DNA of 64,000 nucleotides, taken from Trichaptum fuscoviolaceum (taxonomy: Eukaryota; Basidiomycota; Agaricomycetes; Hymenochaetales; Trichaptaceae). The stretch is from positions 2,356,001-2,420,000 of the forward strand of contig CAJSYZ010000005.1 in NCBI GenBank assembly GCA_910574455.1. The letters are read 5' to 3'. The notes under the pieces are model-generated. The model worked only from the letters and a program-made list of their open reading frames with translations. It made no database searches and was not told where the DNA came from. The position numbers were made by a program, and so were the translations under genes. Of the stretch, positions 1 through 13,000 are shown in pieces (position 1 is the stretch's first letter; each line of letters opens with the position of its first letter).

Positions 1-388
1 CCGTTTCGGTGCACGCGAGACCACCATCGGCAGATCCTGGAGGCGCACCAGATAGGGACGGTGCCTACAACGTCCGCAGTGTTCCAATTCGGATATATCT
101 AGCAGACGGACCGGTGCTGCAAGACCTCGCACCCCCTGTGGCTGAGAACGGTCTGTCGCATCGAATCATAACCTAAACTCGACTGAACTTATTGCAACAG
201 GAACAAATAACACTCTTCAAAAATTCCTCACAGATCACCTTCCTCTTCTATTCCCTGCTCAGAAACGACCATTGGCATTTGCCATTGTACAGGGTGTACT
301 CTGTCCTTTAGAAGCTGAAGTTGCATGGTTGGGAGCTTGCATGCCTGGCGCAGATGGCTGGGTGAATGTCATGGTTGGACTTTTATAG
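1..388 (+). CDS. ATG5: Autophagy protein 5, C-terminal part (cut by window edge)
   Basis: This is the C-terminal end of Atg5, which is conjugated to Atg12 and, with Atg16, acts as the E3-like complex that lipidates Atg8 on the growing autophagosome membrane. Two exons are visible: up to 150, and 201-388, with an intron (gtctgt...caacag) between them. The reading frame gives PIRIYLADGPVLQDLAPP before the intron. After it come a leucine/proline segment (TDHLPLLFP), EAEVAWLGACMPGADGWVNV, and a stop at 386-388. The AEVAWLGAC...GADGWVN block is the diagnostic C-terminal motif of the Atg5 family. The N-terminal part, including the Atg12 acceptor lysine, lies outside the window. The identification rests on recognised motifs. 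Confidence 0.88.
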
Positions 389-646
389 CTACATAATTAA
401 CTTCGCACTTTTGCTCTTTCTTTTTCTTGTATGTATTGCACATTGTACTATATAGTTGATTGATCCAGAGAAATTTGTTTCACATTGTTAGAGTTCTTCA
501 ATCGGTCGAAATAAATGAACATATTTACCAGAACATGTCAATCAGTACACGCATTTGCTTTCGAAAATGCAGCCTCTTTCTACGTTATGACTGACCTTTT
601 AATCCTTAACTGCATCAATTCCGTTCTGGTAAAAATAAAAGGAAGC

Positions 647-650
647 AAAA
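647..650 (-). terminator. RNA polymerase III terminator of tRNA-Ser
   Basis: A TTTT run on the transcribed strand follows the tRNA discriminator by a few bases, as expected for Pol III termination. Confidence 0.7.
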
Positions 651-654
651 GAAA

Positions 655-742
655 CGACATCAGTAGGACTTGAACCTACGCTCGTAAACGAAACAGATAA
701 TTCGATTCTAATCTGTCGCCTTAACCACTCGGCCATGATGTC
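655..742 (-). tRNA. tRNA-Ser (anticodon AGA) with a 7-nt intron
   Basis: Read on the minus strand, the sequence folds as a class II tRNA. It has a perfect 7-bp acceptor stem (GACATCA/TGATGTC), a D arm GCCGAGTGGTTAAGGC, an anticodon stem ACAGA/TCTGT, a long variable arm (TCGTTTACGA) and a T arm GTAGG-TTCAAGT-CCTAC. The discriminator is G at 655, as expected for serine rather than leucine. The anticodon loop reads TTAGAA, then seven extra bases (TCGAATT) at the canonical intron position after base 37, then A. That gives anticodon AGA. Confidence 0.93.
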
Positions 743-1036
743 TTGAAGCAACTTAGCTGCTTGAAGTTAAGTATCTTTCTGAACCAGTCGCATTTAGAAT
801 ATTCTTTGATCCTTCTGAGTCCTCTTTAAAGGTGCTTTCCAACTTTCCCTGTGGTTTACTACATATATCCACTACGCATTACAATTGAAGCAGAGACACT
901 GCAAACTATACCCTATAAGTTACAAGTACACTAAGAGAAAAGTCTAAAATTACTTCCACCCGGGAAGAGAACGTACGATAACTTGAACATGTGGAAAGAA
1001 TTAATACATATTGCACCATCGAGATTTTTGAACCTC

Positions 1037-3234
1037 CTACACATAGTAGCTAAATGGTCGTGCCGTATGCGGTACGTCATCTCTTTCTAATCCATGCGAA
1101 TGCAAGCCTGGCCAGACTGGTGATGAAGAGACGGGGGTGTATATCGTTAGAGGTGGAGGTGGAGGTAGAGGAACTGGAGGGAGAGGCTTTGGTGAGGAAG
1201 CCGCACTACGTAAGGCTGCGTTTTTATAAGGCCATTCGAAATTCACAAGAGATTGCGAAACGTCTTCAACAGAGACAGATGGCGGTGGAATGGTTACGCT
1301 TTCGGAAGCATCGAGGGAAACACGCTGAGAGTGAATCGCGAAGGTTGACGTCTCCGAAGGGGTATCAGAGTCTCTCCTCACATATGCAAGTCGTGACGCA
1401 ATCCGTGTCAGCTTCTCCTCCGTGTTCGAGGTATGGTCATCGAGACTTTTGCAATCCTCGTCCGATATTACAGACCCAACCATCGTGGAGGTTAAGCTAG
1501 GTGTTCGCTGTATGCAAGTCTTTTCCTCAGACTTGCGCTTGAAGAATGAAAGGATGTCGAGGCACGGAACTACCCTACGGGTCGTGACAAAGAGTGTTGC
1601 ATTAACCAAACCTACGCAATTGATATATCAGCCTCATTAGTAAATGGTGATCTCGGGATTCTTACACACCAGATAATAAGAAGACACAGTCACTGGATAC
1701 GCCAAGGCTTATTCAGAGCTGTCTATCATCAAGTCTGATTTCCTGGCTTACCTGAAGATCACTGGCCCTAAAGTTACGTCGTGACCGGTCCACTCGGCGA
1801 ATCTGACGGCGCCTATTGGGAGGATTAAAATAGTGTATGCGACCTTCATCGACTCGTTGGTAAGGCAAATTAGCGAACGAAGATCAGGCCAGATAACATA
1901 CCGGGTACAATAACATATGCTTTGCGACAGATATTACATGGGCTTGGGCTTTGGAGGTACCCTGTCCTGTATGAATTGTCCACGCATCTGATTTGTGCAC
2001 GGAACGGAATTGGATTCTCCTGCCTGGGAGGAAGACAATATTTCCACGAAGACGGAGGAAAACCAGACTATAGAGGATGAAACTCAGAATGGCGGACATA
2101 TACATCTGCTAATATTTCAGTATGCGCTGAGACAAGTTGAGAATCTAACACTTACAAGCATGTACTCTAACCTGCATGCTTGTGTCAATTCCGAATTTCC
2201 AATTGGAATAGTTTACACTTACACAATTCTTTCTACGCCGTATCCGTCAGAGATCCAGCACCAATACCCCGACAAACCAACTGTAGTAAAACATTAATCT
2301 AGTCCATCCACCTCTTACGCCGTGTAATTTTCAGTAAGACGTACAATATGGACCCTTTTCAATCGTCTGAAGAGCAAGCGGACCAGCGCTGACCACGGCG
2401 GCAACGAAACACCAACCGCCGACGAGTGCTATGTACATGACGTAGCGTCTTACTTGGAGGCCGACGAACAATACATTGAACGTGTGTATTGCAATGACCT
2501 GGAATGATACGATGGTGGTCAAAATACTGTCTTGCTTACGGAGGACACTCCATAACTAACCAGAACCCTGAGTTTCATACATCAGCATTGAATGAACGAT
2601 GGCTTTTGACACAAGGGCATGACTTACCAAACAGCAGTTCCAACATCCGCAGCTTGCTTTATGGCGCCTATACCAACTGAGCGTTAGCAATGTGATACAA
2701 CTTCGTCGGCTGCGTCCGAAAGCATACCCTGGGCTGAGCAAAATCCACCCAGATCAACGGACATCTTCCGAACCCACTTCGTGTTCATGATAGATCCTAT
2801 AGCTATTTGAGAGTAGTTATGAGCAGTTAAGCATGGTTCTCGAAGGCGGAGAGGAAGTGAGCGTACTTACCTTGTAGGAGATCTGCGAATAATAACGAAA
2901 CAAAATATGCAGCAACATGTGATCGGACGAAAAATCCTGATTTTGTTCGGAGAGCTTTCACAGCAGAATACTAAAGAAAGGCTGAGGATAGGTCCGTCCT
3001 GTTGGAATGAGATACTCACTATCATGATAAGCAGTAGAGTGACTACCGCAACCAAAGAAAATACGGAAATAACGATCAAGACCTACATTCCTGGATGAGG
3101 CAAGTTGTGAGAGTGTTTTCCTTTTAAACACTCACTTCAACACCATGCACCTGTCGAGCCAAAAGGGACATATTAGATGCAGACGCTGCAGCTTGTTGAG
3201 ATTGAGAGTCGACCACGGTCCCACTGGAGCCCAT
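1037..3234 (-). CDS. Seven-transmembrane GPCR-like receptor, about 11 exons
   Basis: Splicing by eye from the ATG at 3234 gives a continuous protein of roughly 500 residues with seven hydrophobic segments. TM1 is VLIVISVFSLVAVV, TM2 AAYFVSLLFADLLQ, TM3 contains VIAIHTFNVLFVG, and TM4 YIALVGGWCFVAAVV. A conserved loop GYWCWISDGYGVERI follows, then TM5 SAILSFILYSLVFLRLRGN, TM6 AYTILILPIGAVRF and TM7 VFLLSGLVNATLFVTTRR. The DLLQ end of TM2, the GYWCWI loop and the LRGN end of TM5 are typical of the basidiomycete Git3/cAMP-receptor-like family, so a plasma-membrane nutrient or signal receptor coupling to G proteins is likely. The last exon (1037-about 1609) is a Ser/Pro-rich cytoplasmic tail containing PLPPVPLPPPPP. 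One junction, before TM5 near 2110, is uncertain: the best fit needs a gtgtaa donor. Ligand unknown. Confidence 0.78.
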
Positions 3235-4064
3235 TTGACATGAATTTTGAGGAGAGTCGAGTGAGATGCAAAACGCTATTCGTGAGATGGCAGGCCCCGC
3301 CTACACCCAGAGAGATATTAAGTCAATATTGATCCACAATAACGGGAGAAGAACGAAGCAATCCAGAGAATAAAGAGCAGAACAGTTATCAGAAGCCAAA
3401 GAACAGAGAATGAAGCGGCCGGGAAGTGGAAGAGACTTCTTCAGACTTCTGCCCACGAGCGACTTTATCTCAGACTTGATCGTAATGGCTTTTTGATAGC
3501 TGCGAACAGAAGATATCAGCGCCAATCTGGCCATATGAGAAGTACCTAGACACTTCATGATGGAATTGACAGCGGCTGTAAAAAGTGCCTCTCGCAACAT
3601 GGCAGAAAAGCAACGATCATGATGCCAGTGCCAGTGTCCGAGACTTGGCCGCCGGCTCTTGATTTAGTATATTCCCACGACCATAACACTTCAGCTTCAA
3701 CTTTTCTTTTCTTTTCCTTCCAATAGCGAGCCTCGAGCAAGAACGAGATTGTATCCGGGCGCTAAACTTGGTCCGATGCTCATCATCCAATTTTGCTCGC
3801 AAGAACGCACATAACTACAGATATATTGCAGATGATAAATTACAAAAACATATTTACAGTTAAATATTCTATAATACAACACTCGGTCCTGGAGGAAAAT
3901 GAAGGCGTTCTTTGCAAAGTTCCTATCTGGACTTTCAGTTTTATGTATGCTATGATCCTGAACAATAAATCAAGAATAAGTAAGGTTTCGCTAATCAGAA
4001 ACTACGCCTGTGGTACACAGCGGTGAGGGGTTGAGGATATCACTATAAAGTAGTCGGCGAGCGG
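3235..4064. other. Intergenic, promoter side of the receptor gene
   Basis: About 830 bases between the receptor start and the 3' end of the zinc-cluster gene. Open frames here are short and mutually overlapping, and I see no domain or splice structure that supports a gene. It presumably holds the receptor promoter and the 3' UTR of the neighbour. Confidence 0.5.
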
Positions 4065-7054
4065 CTAGTATGAAGCAGATTCGTCGACAAGGTGCGTTCC
4101 CCATGAATGGCGATTAAATGGTTGTGGTGCATGAATGGTATGATCGCCCTGGCCCTCATATTGCAGGGGAACCAGACAATCGGCCCCTGCCAATGTGGGA
4201 AAGTAATCACCCCCCTGATTTACAGAAGATGGACTATCATCTGCATATGGAGTTAAATAGTTTGTCAGATCGTCATAAGACGAGAATCCTCCAGCAAGAG
4301 AGATTGGGGGGAGTACTGTGGTCGGTGTAGGATCGGAAGATGGACGTTGGAAACTGTCTTGATGAACTCGCTGGTCGGTAACGGCGTCCATCATGCCCGG
4401 GAAGTCGAAGAGGAGAGGAGATGGCTCCCGTGAGACCTCGCTATCTGAGTAGGTCAGTCCGATCTCTTGATGCTCTTCCGAAGAATCGACATGTAGGTAA
4501 GGAACACGATAGTAGCGTTCTACACCACGAAGATCTTGATAGTAAGCAACCATGAGTATCAGCAAGCTTGATAGATGATAAAGTTGATTACCTAGTGCCG
4601 AAGGAATCGCTACTGGGCTCTGTTGTATTGGGCAAATATAGGTCCATACGGTACCACACTCCACATTCATGCGCATGTTGCTAACATTTCCCCAGAATCT
4701 ATTAGACGGTTAGCGTCTGATTGAGCTCCGTAGATCATCTGACTTACTCTCCAAGGCGTCCCAACAGATTGTTGCAAACCCCTAGGTTCACTTCTGAGAG
4801 ACGGCCTCGATTGGAGAGTGATAGTTGTTCCCGCGACGTCACCGCCTCTCTCTCGTACCTGCTGTCCAACGCAAAGGTACGGGCCGCAATCGCCATAGGG
4901 AAATCAAGGAACGGCGTGCTCGTGATCTCCTTGTCTTCAAGCTGATCGAGCATCACAAGAATGTCCAAGATTGATCGAGCCGACTACGCCGGAAATAGTT
5001 AGTCTAAGGGCATGGAAAGGTAACCACGGGAATATCATGCTTACGGTTAGGGCGACCTCAGGGATCCGTGAGGAGTTTGAAATAGGGCGGAAAAGGGAAG
5101 GACAGTGGCCCATAGCAATGAGGGAATTGAGAATCAGATGAAGGAATACGTAAACAAGCTCCTGGTGGTCTTGGAATGATCGACGAAGATTAACAACAGT
5201 GAATTCAAGGTTGGAAGGGAGGCTGTCTCGGATAATAAGTAGGCGCGAACAAACATCCCTTTCGGAATAAAATATGTCAATGTGCGGTCGATCAAGCGTA
5301 AGAACGAGTGTACTTACTGTAACTCGACCCCAAAAGTCGGCTGTGCAGCTATGTCAAAAGAAATTGTCGTAGCTTGCAGCAAGTTGTCACGAATGGAAAG
5401 TAATTCGTGCAGGATAAGGTACGGCTGTATTGGAGGCGTAGATAATGGCCCGGACATTCCAATGGACGGAAGAGGCAAAAGAGTTGTACAGTGCTGAAGA
5501 TTCGTGTTGGGGGGATTTCCGGTTACTATTAATTCATTCCAAAACAAAGTTAGTCTTTGGTCTTTCTATATGGTCACTGAGAAACTCTGACTGACCCCAT
5601 GAAGAGATGATGTCCAAAGTAACAACACTCCACCATGTTTCACGGAGACAAAGCCTCTCATACTCAGTGGGTACTGATTGAATCGTTTCCTCGTATCCTA
5701 AGAGCAAGTCGGAAGCCATTTGCACCGCCAACTAGAGAAATCAAATCAGAGTTTTTTTCTTGAGAAGGGAATTTTATTACTCACAGCACTATAGATGTTG
5801 AGGCCATTTTCGCGACCTCCGCCATATTCGGCCCACGATAGTAGTATAAGGGAATGTAATGTCTCGAAGGACGGAGTGTGAACAGCAGCGACAATAGAAT
5901 CCTTCGAAGATTGGTAAGTATCCGTCAGATATTTTGAGAGGCAAAAGGTCGTACTTTGGCCATTCCGAGAAAGGGGAAACCTTGGATTCGGGGGTTTCCA
6001 GATACTGTGTTCTCTTGAGTAGAACTGGAATCAAATCTAGAATTTACTTGTTGAGTAATCTGCATCTTCTCAGAAAGATGGGAAAGCAACCTCAGAGCCA
6101 AAGCTGCGATGCAACTGCTAAATGTCGCCGACAGCGATTGCTGAACGACGGCATGTCGAAGAGAGTCCCTGTTGAGAAACAGGAACCTACGCTGCATATT
6201 GTCGAAAAAGGCATCTAGATTGTCATCCAAATACTTCCGGGAAGGAAAACCGGGTCGAATTGGGTCGAAATACGCAGGCAGATCGGATGTGGGACTATCC
6301 AGTGCAAGATCTCGAAACTTAGCAAGGGGAGAAATGCCCAACGAGAGGGCGGGGCTCGAGTAGTTAGAAATTCGGCCGTCAAAAGAAACCGTGCTGCCAG
6401 TTACACCGGTGAAACGCCTACACAAAGATTCAGCCTCGGGGGGCTTTCGGAAGGAGAAATAAATGTGGCGAGACGTACCGATGAGTCGGCCTCCTCAAAC
6501 GAACAGGACCGATTTCGCTATCGGGACTTCCAGTACGATGCGCCACGGAACCACCAGTCAACGAAGATGGCAACCGGGGTAAAGCTGGAGGTAAGGAAGA
6601 TGATCGTGCTGCGCTCTGCGCGTGGCACTGGGCAAAACTAGGGAGTGTGGCGCGTCGCCCCGCATAGCCTGGCGACTCGGTAAAGGAGCGGGAATCCTCG
6701 CTGTCAGAGGGATTGAAACTCGAGCTGGATGCAGAGACGCTTCCGGAACGCTGGGCATGGTAGCGTTCACGGTCGCGAAAGCGGCACGGGCTCTTTGATA
6801 TCCTGCAAGCTTCACACTTGGCGGAGTCAGATGACTGGTGACACTTGATCTTCTTAGCCCGACTGCATCAACGCACAGAAGAGACCATATTAGCATATGA
6901 GAAACTTGGAGGATGGAGGCTGAAAGAAAGATATCGGAGGGGGTAGGAGGTTAAGGACTAACCATGTATCGCATGCAGTGACGAGGCGTGAACGCTTCTT
7001 CTGTCTGCTGTTAGCTGCTTGGGGGTCTTCCAAAATAAACCGAATGCCGTCCAT
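4065..7054 (-). CDS. Zn2Cys6 fungal-specific transcription factor
   Basis: The start ATG at 7054 opens a short exon ending in RSRLVTACDT. An intron then splices to CRAKKIKCHQSSDSAK and EACRISKSPCRF. The joined peptide is a canonical binuclear zinc cluster, C-x2-C-x6-C-x8-C-x2-C-x6-C, preceded by basic residues (RQKKRSR). Downstream exons include a Fungal_trans-like middle domain: a dimer or ligand region around PIRPGFPSRKYLDDNLDAFF, then AVQMASDLLLGYEET and RETWWSVVTLDII, which resembles the RR.WW block of the family. The C-terminal exon (4065-about 4676) is acidic and Ser/Pro-rich (DDSPSSVNQGGDYFPT) and is a plausible activation region, ending with TAG. Several small introns interrupt the gene and were not all placed. 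Nuclear DNA-binding regulator; target genes unknown. Confidence 0.85.
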
Positions 7055-8000
7055 AGAGTGTGTTGTAGAGGGGGAAAGGCTTAATGGTGGTATATGACGG
7101 CGGACTGCTTATAATGCTAAATCACCGCACAGCGCCAAATATAAAGGCCAGCTTCGTTCATCACCAGTAGCTGATTAGGCTAAGCGTCCGGGGGAGCCAA
7201 CCGATTGTTATCTCGATCTCTAAGTTTGTCGCTGTTTTTTCAGCTTTTTCCCAAGTACGGGCCCGATTGTTCAGATCTCTGGAAATGAGATGAAACAGGT
7301 CTGCCCAGAGGTCGCCACCGATGCCGGCAAGTCAGGCTCTACCGCGAATCCACACCAAAGACCGACACCTCTTGAGTTCACGTACTCCCCAGCAACCGGA
7401 GTGCTCAAAGCAGCTAAGCTGCAGGACCTGTTGAGAAGGAATGCAGAGGTTGCCCCCGACATATGGCAGTAGTTTGTCTTTCAGCTGAAGAAAAAGAACA
7501 TTCGCCGAGTGTTCCGATGTGCCCTCCCGGATCTTTTTAAATCGAACTCAGACCACATCCCAAAGAGCCAATTTCCAACTGAGTATTGTTATTGCCAGAG
7601 GACCGTCTGTCGGCCTGTCCATCAGATATTGTAGCGTTTGATCGTAGGGCGAAGGGCGGAAAAACCCAGAGGATGGTGAGTTCGAGAAAGAAGGTAGTCT
7701 GAATTCGATGAATCAACTAGGGTTGCGATGATGGGTGGCTATTCCAAACACGTTGGTCTAATTGATCTGAACGCTCGCGGTCGGACTCGGCGCGGCATCA
7801 TGATTGCTGTCGGGCAGGAGGTCGGTGAAAGAAATACAGTTTGCTTCCGTCGCACACGGTACACCATCGCGGGGTTTCGCACAGTTATGTAATAATTTAC
7901 CGTAGTCCAGTTCCTCGAAAGATAAGTATGCAAGTGAAGTAAATACGCAAGGAACAGGTCAGAAAGTCAGTCTAGTTCGTGGTAAGGAATGTAAACTAAT
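7055..8000. promoter_or_regulatory. Intergenic and promoter region upstream of the zinc-cluster gene
   Basis: About 950 bases with no supportable gene. The minus-strand transcription-factor gene starts at its left edge, so this is its upstream region, and the transporter gene ends at its right edge. I saw no convincing RNA gene or repeat. Confidence 0.4.
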
Positions 8001-10087
8001 CTATGAGAAATGTGTCCGTCCCATACCCGCAGCAGGGTCCGCTCCGCTGTATTGCGCATGTGCCGGCACAAACTCGACTTTCCGAGCTGACGAAGAGATC
8101 GGAGTGTCCCCCTTGACTACTACACCGTCATCTTCCACATCAAACAAAACTTGGGCCCGGCCGTTCCCGTTAGCAATGGGCGGCCCCTTCTGCTGCGTAA
8201 AGTGTCAAAATTAGTATATCAGTTGATTACGGGATGATGTAGAAATAATGACGGCGGAAAATAGAGTCTGCGCAGTCCCTCCGATGAACACATGCAACGA
8301 TGAGGAAGTTTACTGATAAACGATTGTGTTGTATTCTCAGCGGCGCAACCGAAGTCTCCCAGCGGTCGAGAGGGGATAAATGGAGGGTCGGAACACGTTT
8401 AGTGGTGACCGCTCCGGACGTACAGACGCATTGTTTTGATCTCGCGTCACAAACCGCAGACATTCCTCCTTTTGTCCAGCCTAGCTGATGGCATTTACCA
8501 ACTTTTACAAGTCTCTCGCCACGTTCCACGACGCCCGGCCCTCTTGGATGAGAGAAAAAAATCTTGATAACTTACCCGCTCGTTCGCGTCGCGATCATCT
8601 CCGGGCGTTCCAGGTATCGTGAGAGGATCTCGTTCCTCGAGCTCGAGGGACGGCCCCAGTACAGCATAGTCTCTTCGAAGTTGTGATGAGTCGCCGTCAG
8701 GCACGAATTGAGAGTCCACCGATTTGCGGTACTTGTGATAAGTAAACAATGCGATGCCTTTGACCATAGTCGATAGCGGACAGCATCAGTCGCATTACAT
8801 CGAGAACTGACCAAACAAGATGCTTACCACACACAGTTACGCCAACACCAACAATGTTGAGTGGCGTAAGCTCATCCCCGAAGAGCCACGCTGAAACGGA
8901 GATTTGAGTGACCTCTTTAGCGATACCAGCAATGGACATAGGAACAACGCCAGCTCGTTGTATGATACTAATTTGAAGTAATTCAACTACACGTACTTTC
9001 CCATATAAATTTAGGCCAGGACTCACTAATATTCTGTCAAGACCATGCAGAAGGCCATGGTGCCAGGTATGGCAAGATAGACAGATGTGCTCAAAATGTG
9101 TTGGGCGGTATCAAAGAATTTGCTTGCGAAGATAGACGACCAGTCTTCTAAGAACACACTGATTGTGCATAAGGTGACTCCCATTACAGGCGCCAGCCAG
9201 AATATCGTAGCAGCAGGGTTATTCATACCCATCTCCTCGTTCTTAAGCAAAAGGTGTGTCAAGCTCCACCGTAAACCACCCAGTGCGCTTGCAGTGGTGA
9301 CAAGTACAAATCCTGATAGCATGAATTTCGTCTCAGCAGCAACCATCATAAGGACACCAATGAAGATGAGCAGGATGACGCCCACGAGCCTAAGAGAGAA
9401 TTTCTCCAACTTGAAGAAAAAGGCAAACGTCAAGACGAAAATCAGTGACGAAGATTTGCACATAGCTAATAGGCGTGTTTAGAGGCTGAACGAGACAGTA
9501 AATAAGTTGATACGCACTGTAAAAGGATAGGGTGATGAGCTTCAGAGAGAGATTTGATAATCCGATGTCTAGGCTGGTCGCAACTGCCGTAGGAACGGCC
9601 TTTCGACTGTAGATGTTATTATCAGTGGAGACGATTGGAGCTGGACTGTGTGTACCAACCAGTAGTCTTTCTTGTTGGGATTGTGTAAGGGTTTAAACTT
9701 CGAAGGCCACGCATACCGCACTGCTGCAGCAAACGCAAATTGGGCGAAGAAATGAAAGGTTGTCACGAATAAGGGCCATGAGAACCCGTAACGGTCTGGC
9801 GAGAACATCCATTTGTTGTATACAGATAGCACAATGGCAATGATAAACCTTTGTAACCAGAGTTAGCGGCCTGTTACACAGTATTTCGAAACCTCAGCTC
9901 ACCATAATGTTATGAAAGTCATGTTTATCCCTGCGTTCCACCACCAGATACGCTTGCGTTCTTCCTTGGACATGATTGGCACGACTTCTTCATCTTCGAA
10001 GGCTGATTCTTCAACATCATTTTCGTCCCGGTAATGCCTGACTTCTGCTTCTGAAGACAGTCGACCGTAGCCGATAGATGTGGACAT
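8001..10087 (-). CDS. YMD8/SLC35C2-like nucleotide-sugar or triose-phosphate-type transporter
   Basis: The ATG at 10087 begins MSTSIGYGRLSSE. An acidic N-terminal region follows, and then the drug/metabolite-transporter fold begins at ERKRIWWWNAGIN. Recognisable segments in order are LSVYNKWMFSPDRYGFSWPL, the TFHF motif, the central LSFYTMCKSSSLIFVLTFAF and KLEKFSLRLVGVILLIFIGV, then LGGLRWSLTHLLLKNEEMG, and finally AGIAKEVTQISVSAWLFGDE with LTPLNIVGVGVTVCG. The NKW, TMCKSSSLIFV and RWSLTHLL-like motifs mark the TPT/SLC35C2 (yeast Ymd8) group, multipass carriers of the Golgi/early secretory pathway. Separate exons carry IALFTYHKYRK and a polar C-tail ending GMGRTHFS with TAG at 8001-8003. About eight exons. 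The substrate cannot be read from sequence. Confidence 0.83.
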
Positions 10088-13000
10088 CGTTTCTGTATCC
10101 TCGGTTCGCTTAAAGCAAGGTTGATGTCGCCAATTACCAGCACATTCCTAGCTCATTGACTGTAGCTTCCTCTCCAATAGTCTGCAAGATTTCTGCTTCA
10201 AAAGCCTGAGACGAAGAGGAGTAATGAGAGACGCGGTTGACAAGTCCAGGAGGCAACCGTGCTATAGATTCCAAAATAAGCCATGATATCCCAGGAGCTA
10301 AACATAGTAAGCACAACTTGGCAGTGGGCAAGCAGTGACGCCGCGGCTCTTTCACCTATTACTTATTCCTCAGAGATTGTTTATCGAATATGCACTAGCA
10401 AAGCCGTCTCCACACCGCGTCCACATTGGCATCAACTACCACCGTGTACACCATACATACATAATGCGATTCGTATAGCTTTGCCAAGCAAAGTTGTTTA
10501 TTCATTTGAACCCCTCGTGATGGCCGGCCACCTCTCCACAATCATTTCGGCGATACTATATAGCAGCTTGGGATGCTTTCTCAACCGCATACGAAACTAA
10601 TGAGTATCTCGGAGCCTGAACTTTGAAGAGTCATCGCAGACTAGTCTAAACGAACGAGCTTGGAAGTGGGTAAGGGTGTGATCTGATGCATACTTCAACA
10701 CGACTTCTGATTTTGTCGTTATTTCGTATTGTAGTGTTTTTTTGCCGTCGTGATGATCAAAATTTGACCTCCGAAAGATGCATATTCCCTTGAGCAGTTG
10801 TCTATTGGACTCACAGTACCTTCACACAAGAGCCGCTTTGAAGCAGTCAGAGATTGGCGCAGCTTTGTCCTTCTCAATCAGCCCTGCACCAGCATCAATA
10901 TTCCTTTCCCTAAACGCTTCAAGGTTGACATTGCGTCCGGTCTGGCTAGGCTCCTCGCGAAATGCTCCATCAAGCCTGGCGTCTAATTCCAAGGATTGGG
11001 TATTTCTCTTCTCGATTTCAAGCTGAACGAGTCGCGTCGGCCATGTACGGCGATGAGCAGAAGATTGGCGCAGAACCGAGCGCGATGTATCGTTGCATAT
11101 TTCGAATCCATTTTGAACATGAATGTGGCGATCTTTCGTCATAACATACAGTCTTTTGCTTAGCAGCTAGTGAGATAGGGTCAATTTGTTTGTGATCGGA
11201 CACGCAGGTGAGTAATCTTCGGCTGGTATCGCTTAATTCTGAAAATGTATAGCATGCATACTGGTTTATCTCCGTCTTTAGGGAAGTGAACAGGACAGCG
11301 ATCTTCCAAAAAAAACCCACAGGGTAAGCGCCGGGTTTGATCGGGCTGCGAGCACAGCCAAATTTCTGCGAACAAAAGCGTGCTTGCATAAGGAACGAAG
11401 CGTCAATATTCCAGAATCCCGCGGCTTCGCGCTTTTGTACCTGGGAAGGTGTACATTTGGAGTATCGCATCGCAGAAAAGCGGATAGGCGTAATCCGTTG
11501 GACTCGAAACCCGCTCGCCGCCTCCCGCGAATGATGAAACCTAACGACACACTATGTTCTTAGACATACGGCTGCCGTGGTAGCCGTTAATGTCGTAGGT
11601 ACTGTGCGATCGTGTTCCATGTATTTCTGTTACTCATCAGAGTACAGATGTAAATTCGAAGCGACAACGACTCCTTTACTATCATTCGACGGTCATACAC
11701 ATATCTGGGAAACGATCCATGCAGGCTCTGTGCAGCGACCTGAGCTCTACTCCCACATACTGATAGGTCCGGGCCATGTATTAGCCATATCACCATGAGA
11801 TCAATCTTACTGTCAGTATTTCGGTGAGTGATGCTAATATATCTGTGGTGAGCTGATGTCAGTACTAAGTTGGGGATGCTATCATTACAGTATCTGAGGC
11901 CCTCGATAGTGCTCAACACCGCGACACTATTTAAGAGCTCTCATCCACACTTATAAGTGCAGATTCAAAATCAAGCAGTAATGCTGATTAGTTACTACGT
12001 TATCCGCCGGTATGTCAGCCTTTTTCCAATGGTCTCCGAATAATTCGGCATGTCATTGCTGTCTACCGTTATGCAAGTTTATCACCCGAATTACCCTCAA
12101 GAAAAACTACCATGTGATACAGCCCCAAGCTCAGGTTAGCGAATAAGAAAGATGATCGGGTTCCTCTGAAGACAACGCCGATAAACCGACATCAATTCAC
12201 CTCCGTACTTTCTCTGTGATGAATATGCAGGCTTGGTTTTGGTACCTAATGATTAATGAGTGATTTTTGTTTATTTTCCTACCCTTATCAGCCCTCACGC
12301 AACGCAAATCAATACGATCGACACTATTGGCGCCGAAAAGCAGCGTGGCCGATTATCACGTAATTAGCTTCCGTCGATCCGAGTCTTTAATTCCCGCTTT
12401 CATATCCGGTAGCTATTAGAACGCCGACCTCCTTTCAGGAGCACCATATGAGTAGAAATGAGTTCCATCCCTATAACGCTCACAGGTCGGACTTTCTGAC
12501 CTCACTTTGTTGCTTGAAAGAGAGGCTTTCTGAATCTCCACTCTGAGCCAAACCTATGAAGCGCCATCATTCGATTTCTATAAATGGGGTATATGCATCG
12601 AACAGGAGTTTGTCCCTTACAAACCAGGAAAACATACTATCAATCGTGTGGAGTTGAACTTTACAACTGATACTTTCATTTAAAGCAAAAGAAGGAAAAA
12701 TCCGATCTTTGATTGATGAATTGTTCAAGGGAATAGCAGACTGAATATAGGTGGTGATGCATCAGCCTTCAACATTACCGTCGAAGGATATTCGACATGA
12801 AAGGTGCGAGCCTGAGCAAGCAAAGATTACATGGAATCTCTAATGATCCGAAGTGTACACCTGTCTGTAAGTTCCAGTCAAGCTCGCAGAGGAATTTGAG
12901 TACAGGTCAAGCGAGGGCATAAGGAAGCCATCAGAAGTCGAAGTACCGCTCTTCTTCGCCAGAAAAAGTCCCACAGCTTTGAATCCACTAATACGACTAA

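Noticed and set aside
1054..1640. Plus-strand frames opposite the receptor tail
   Set aside because: Antisense shadows of the Pro-rich final exon of the 7TM gene.
10822..11142. Minus-strand 106-codon frame
   Set aside because: Composition is protein-like, but there is no recognised motif, no linked exons and overlapping frames of similar length.
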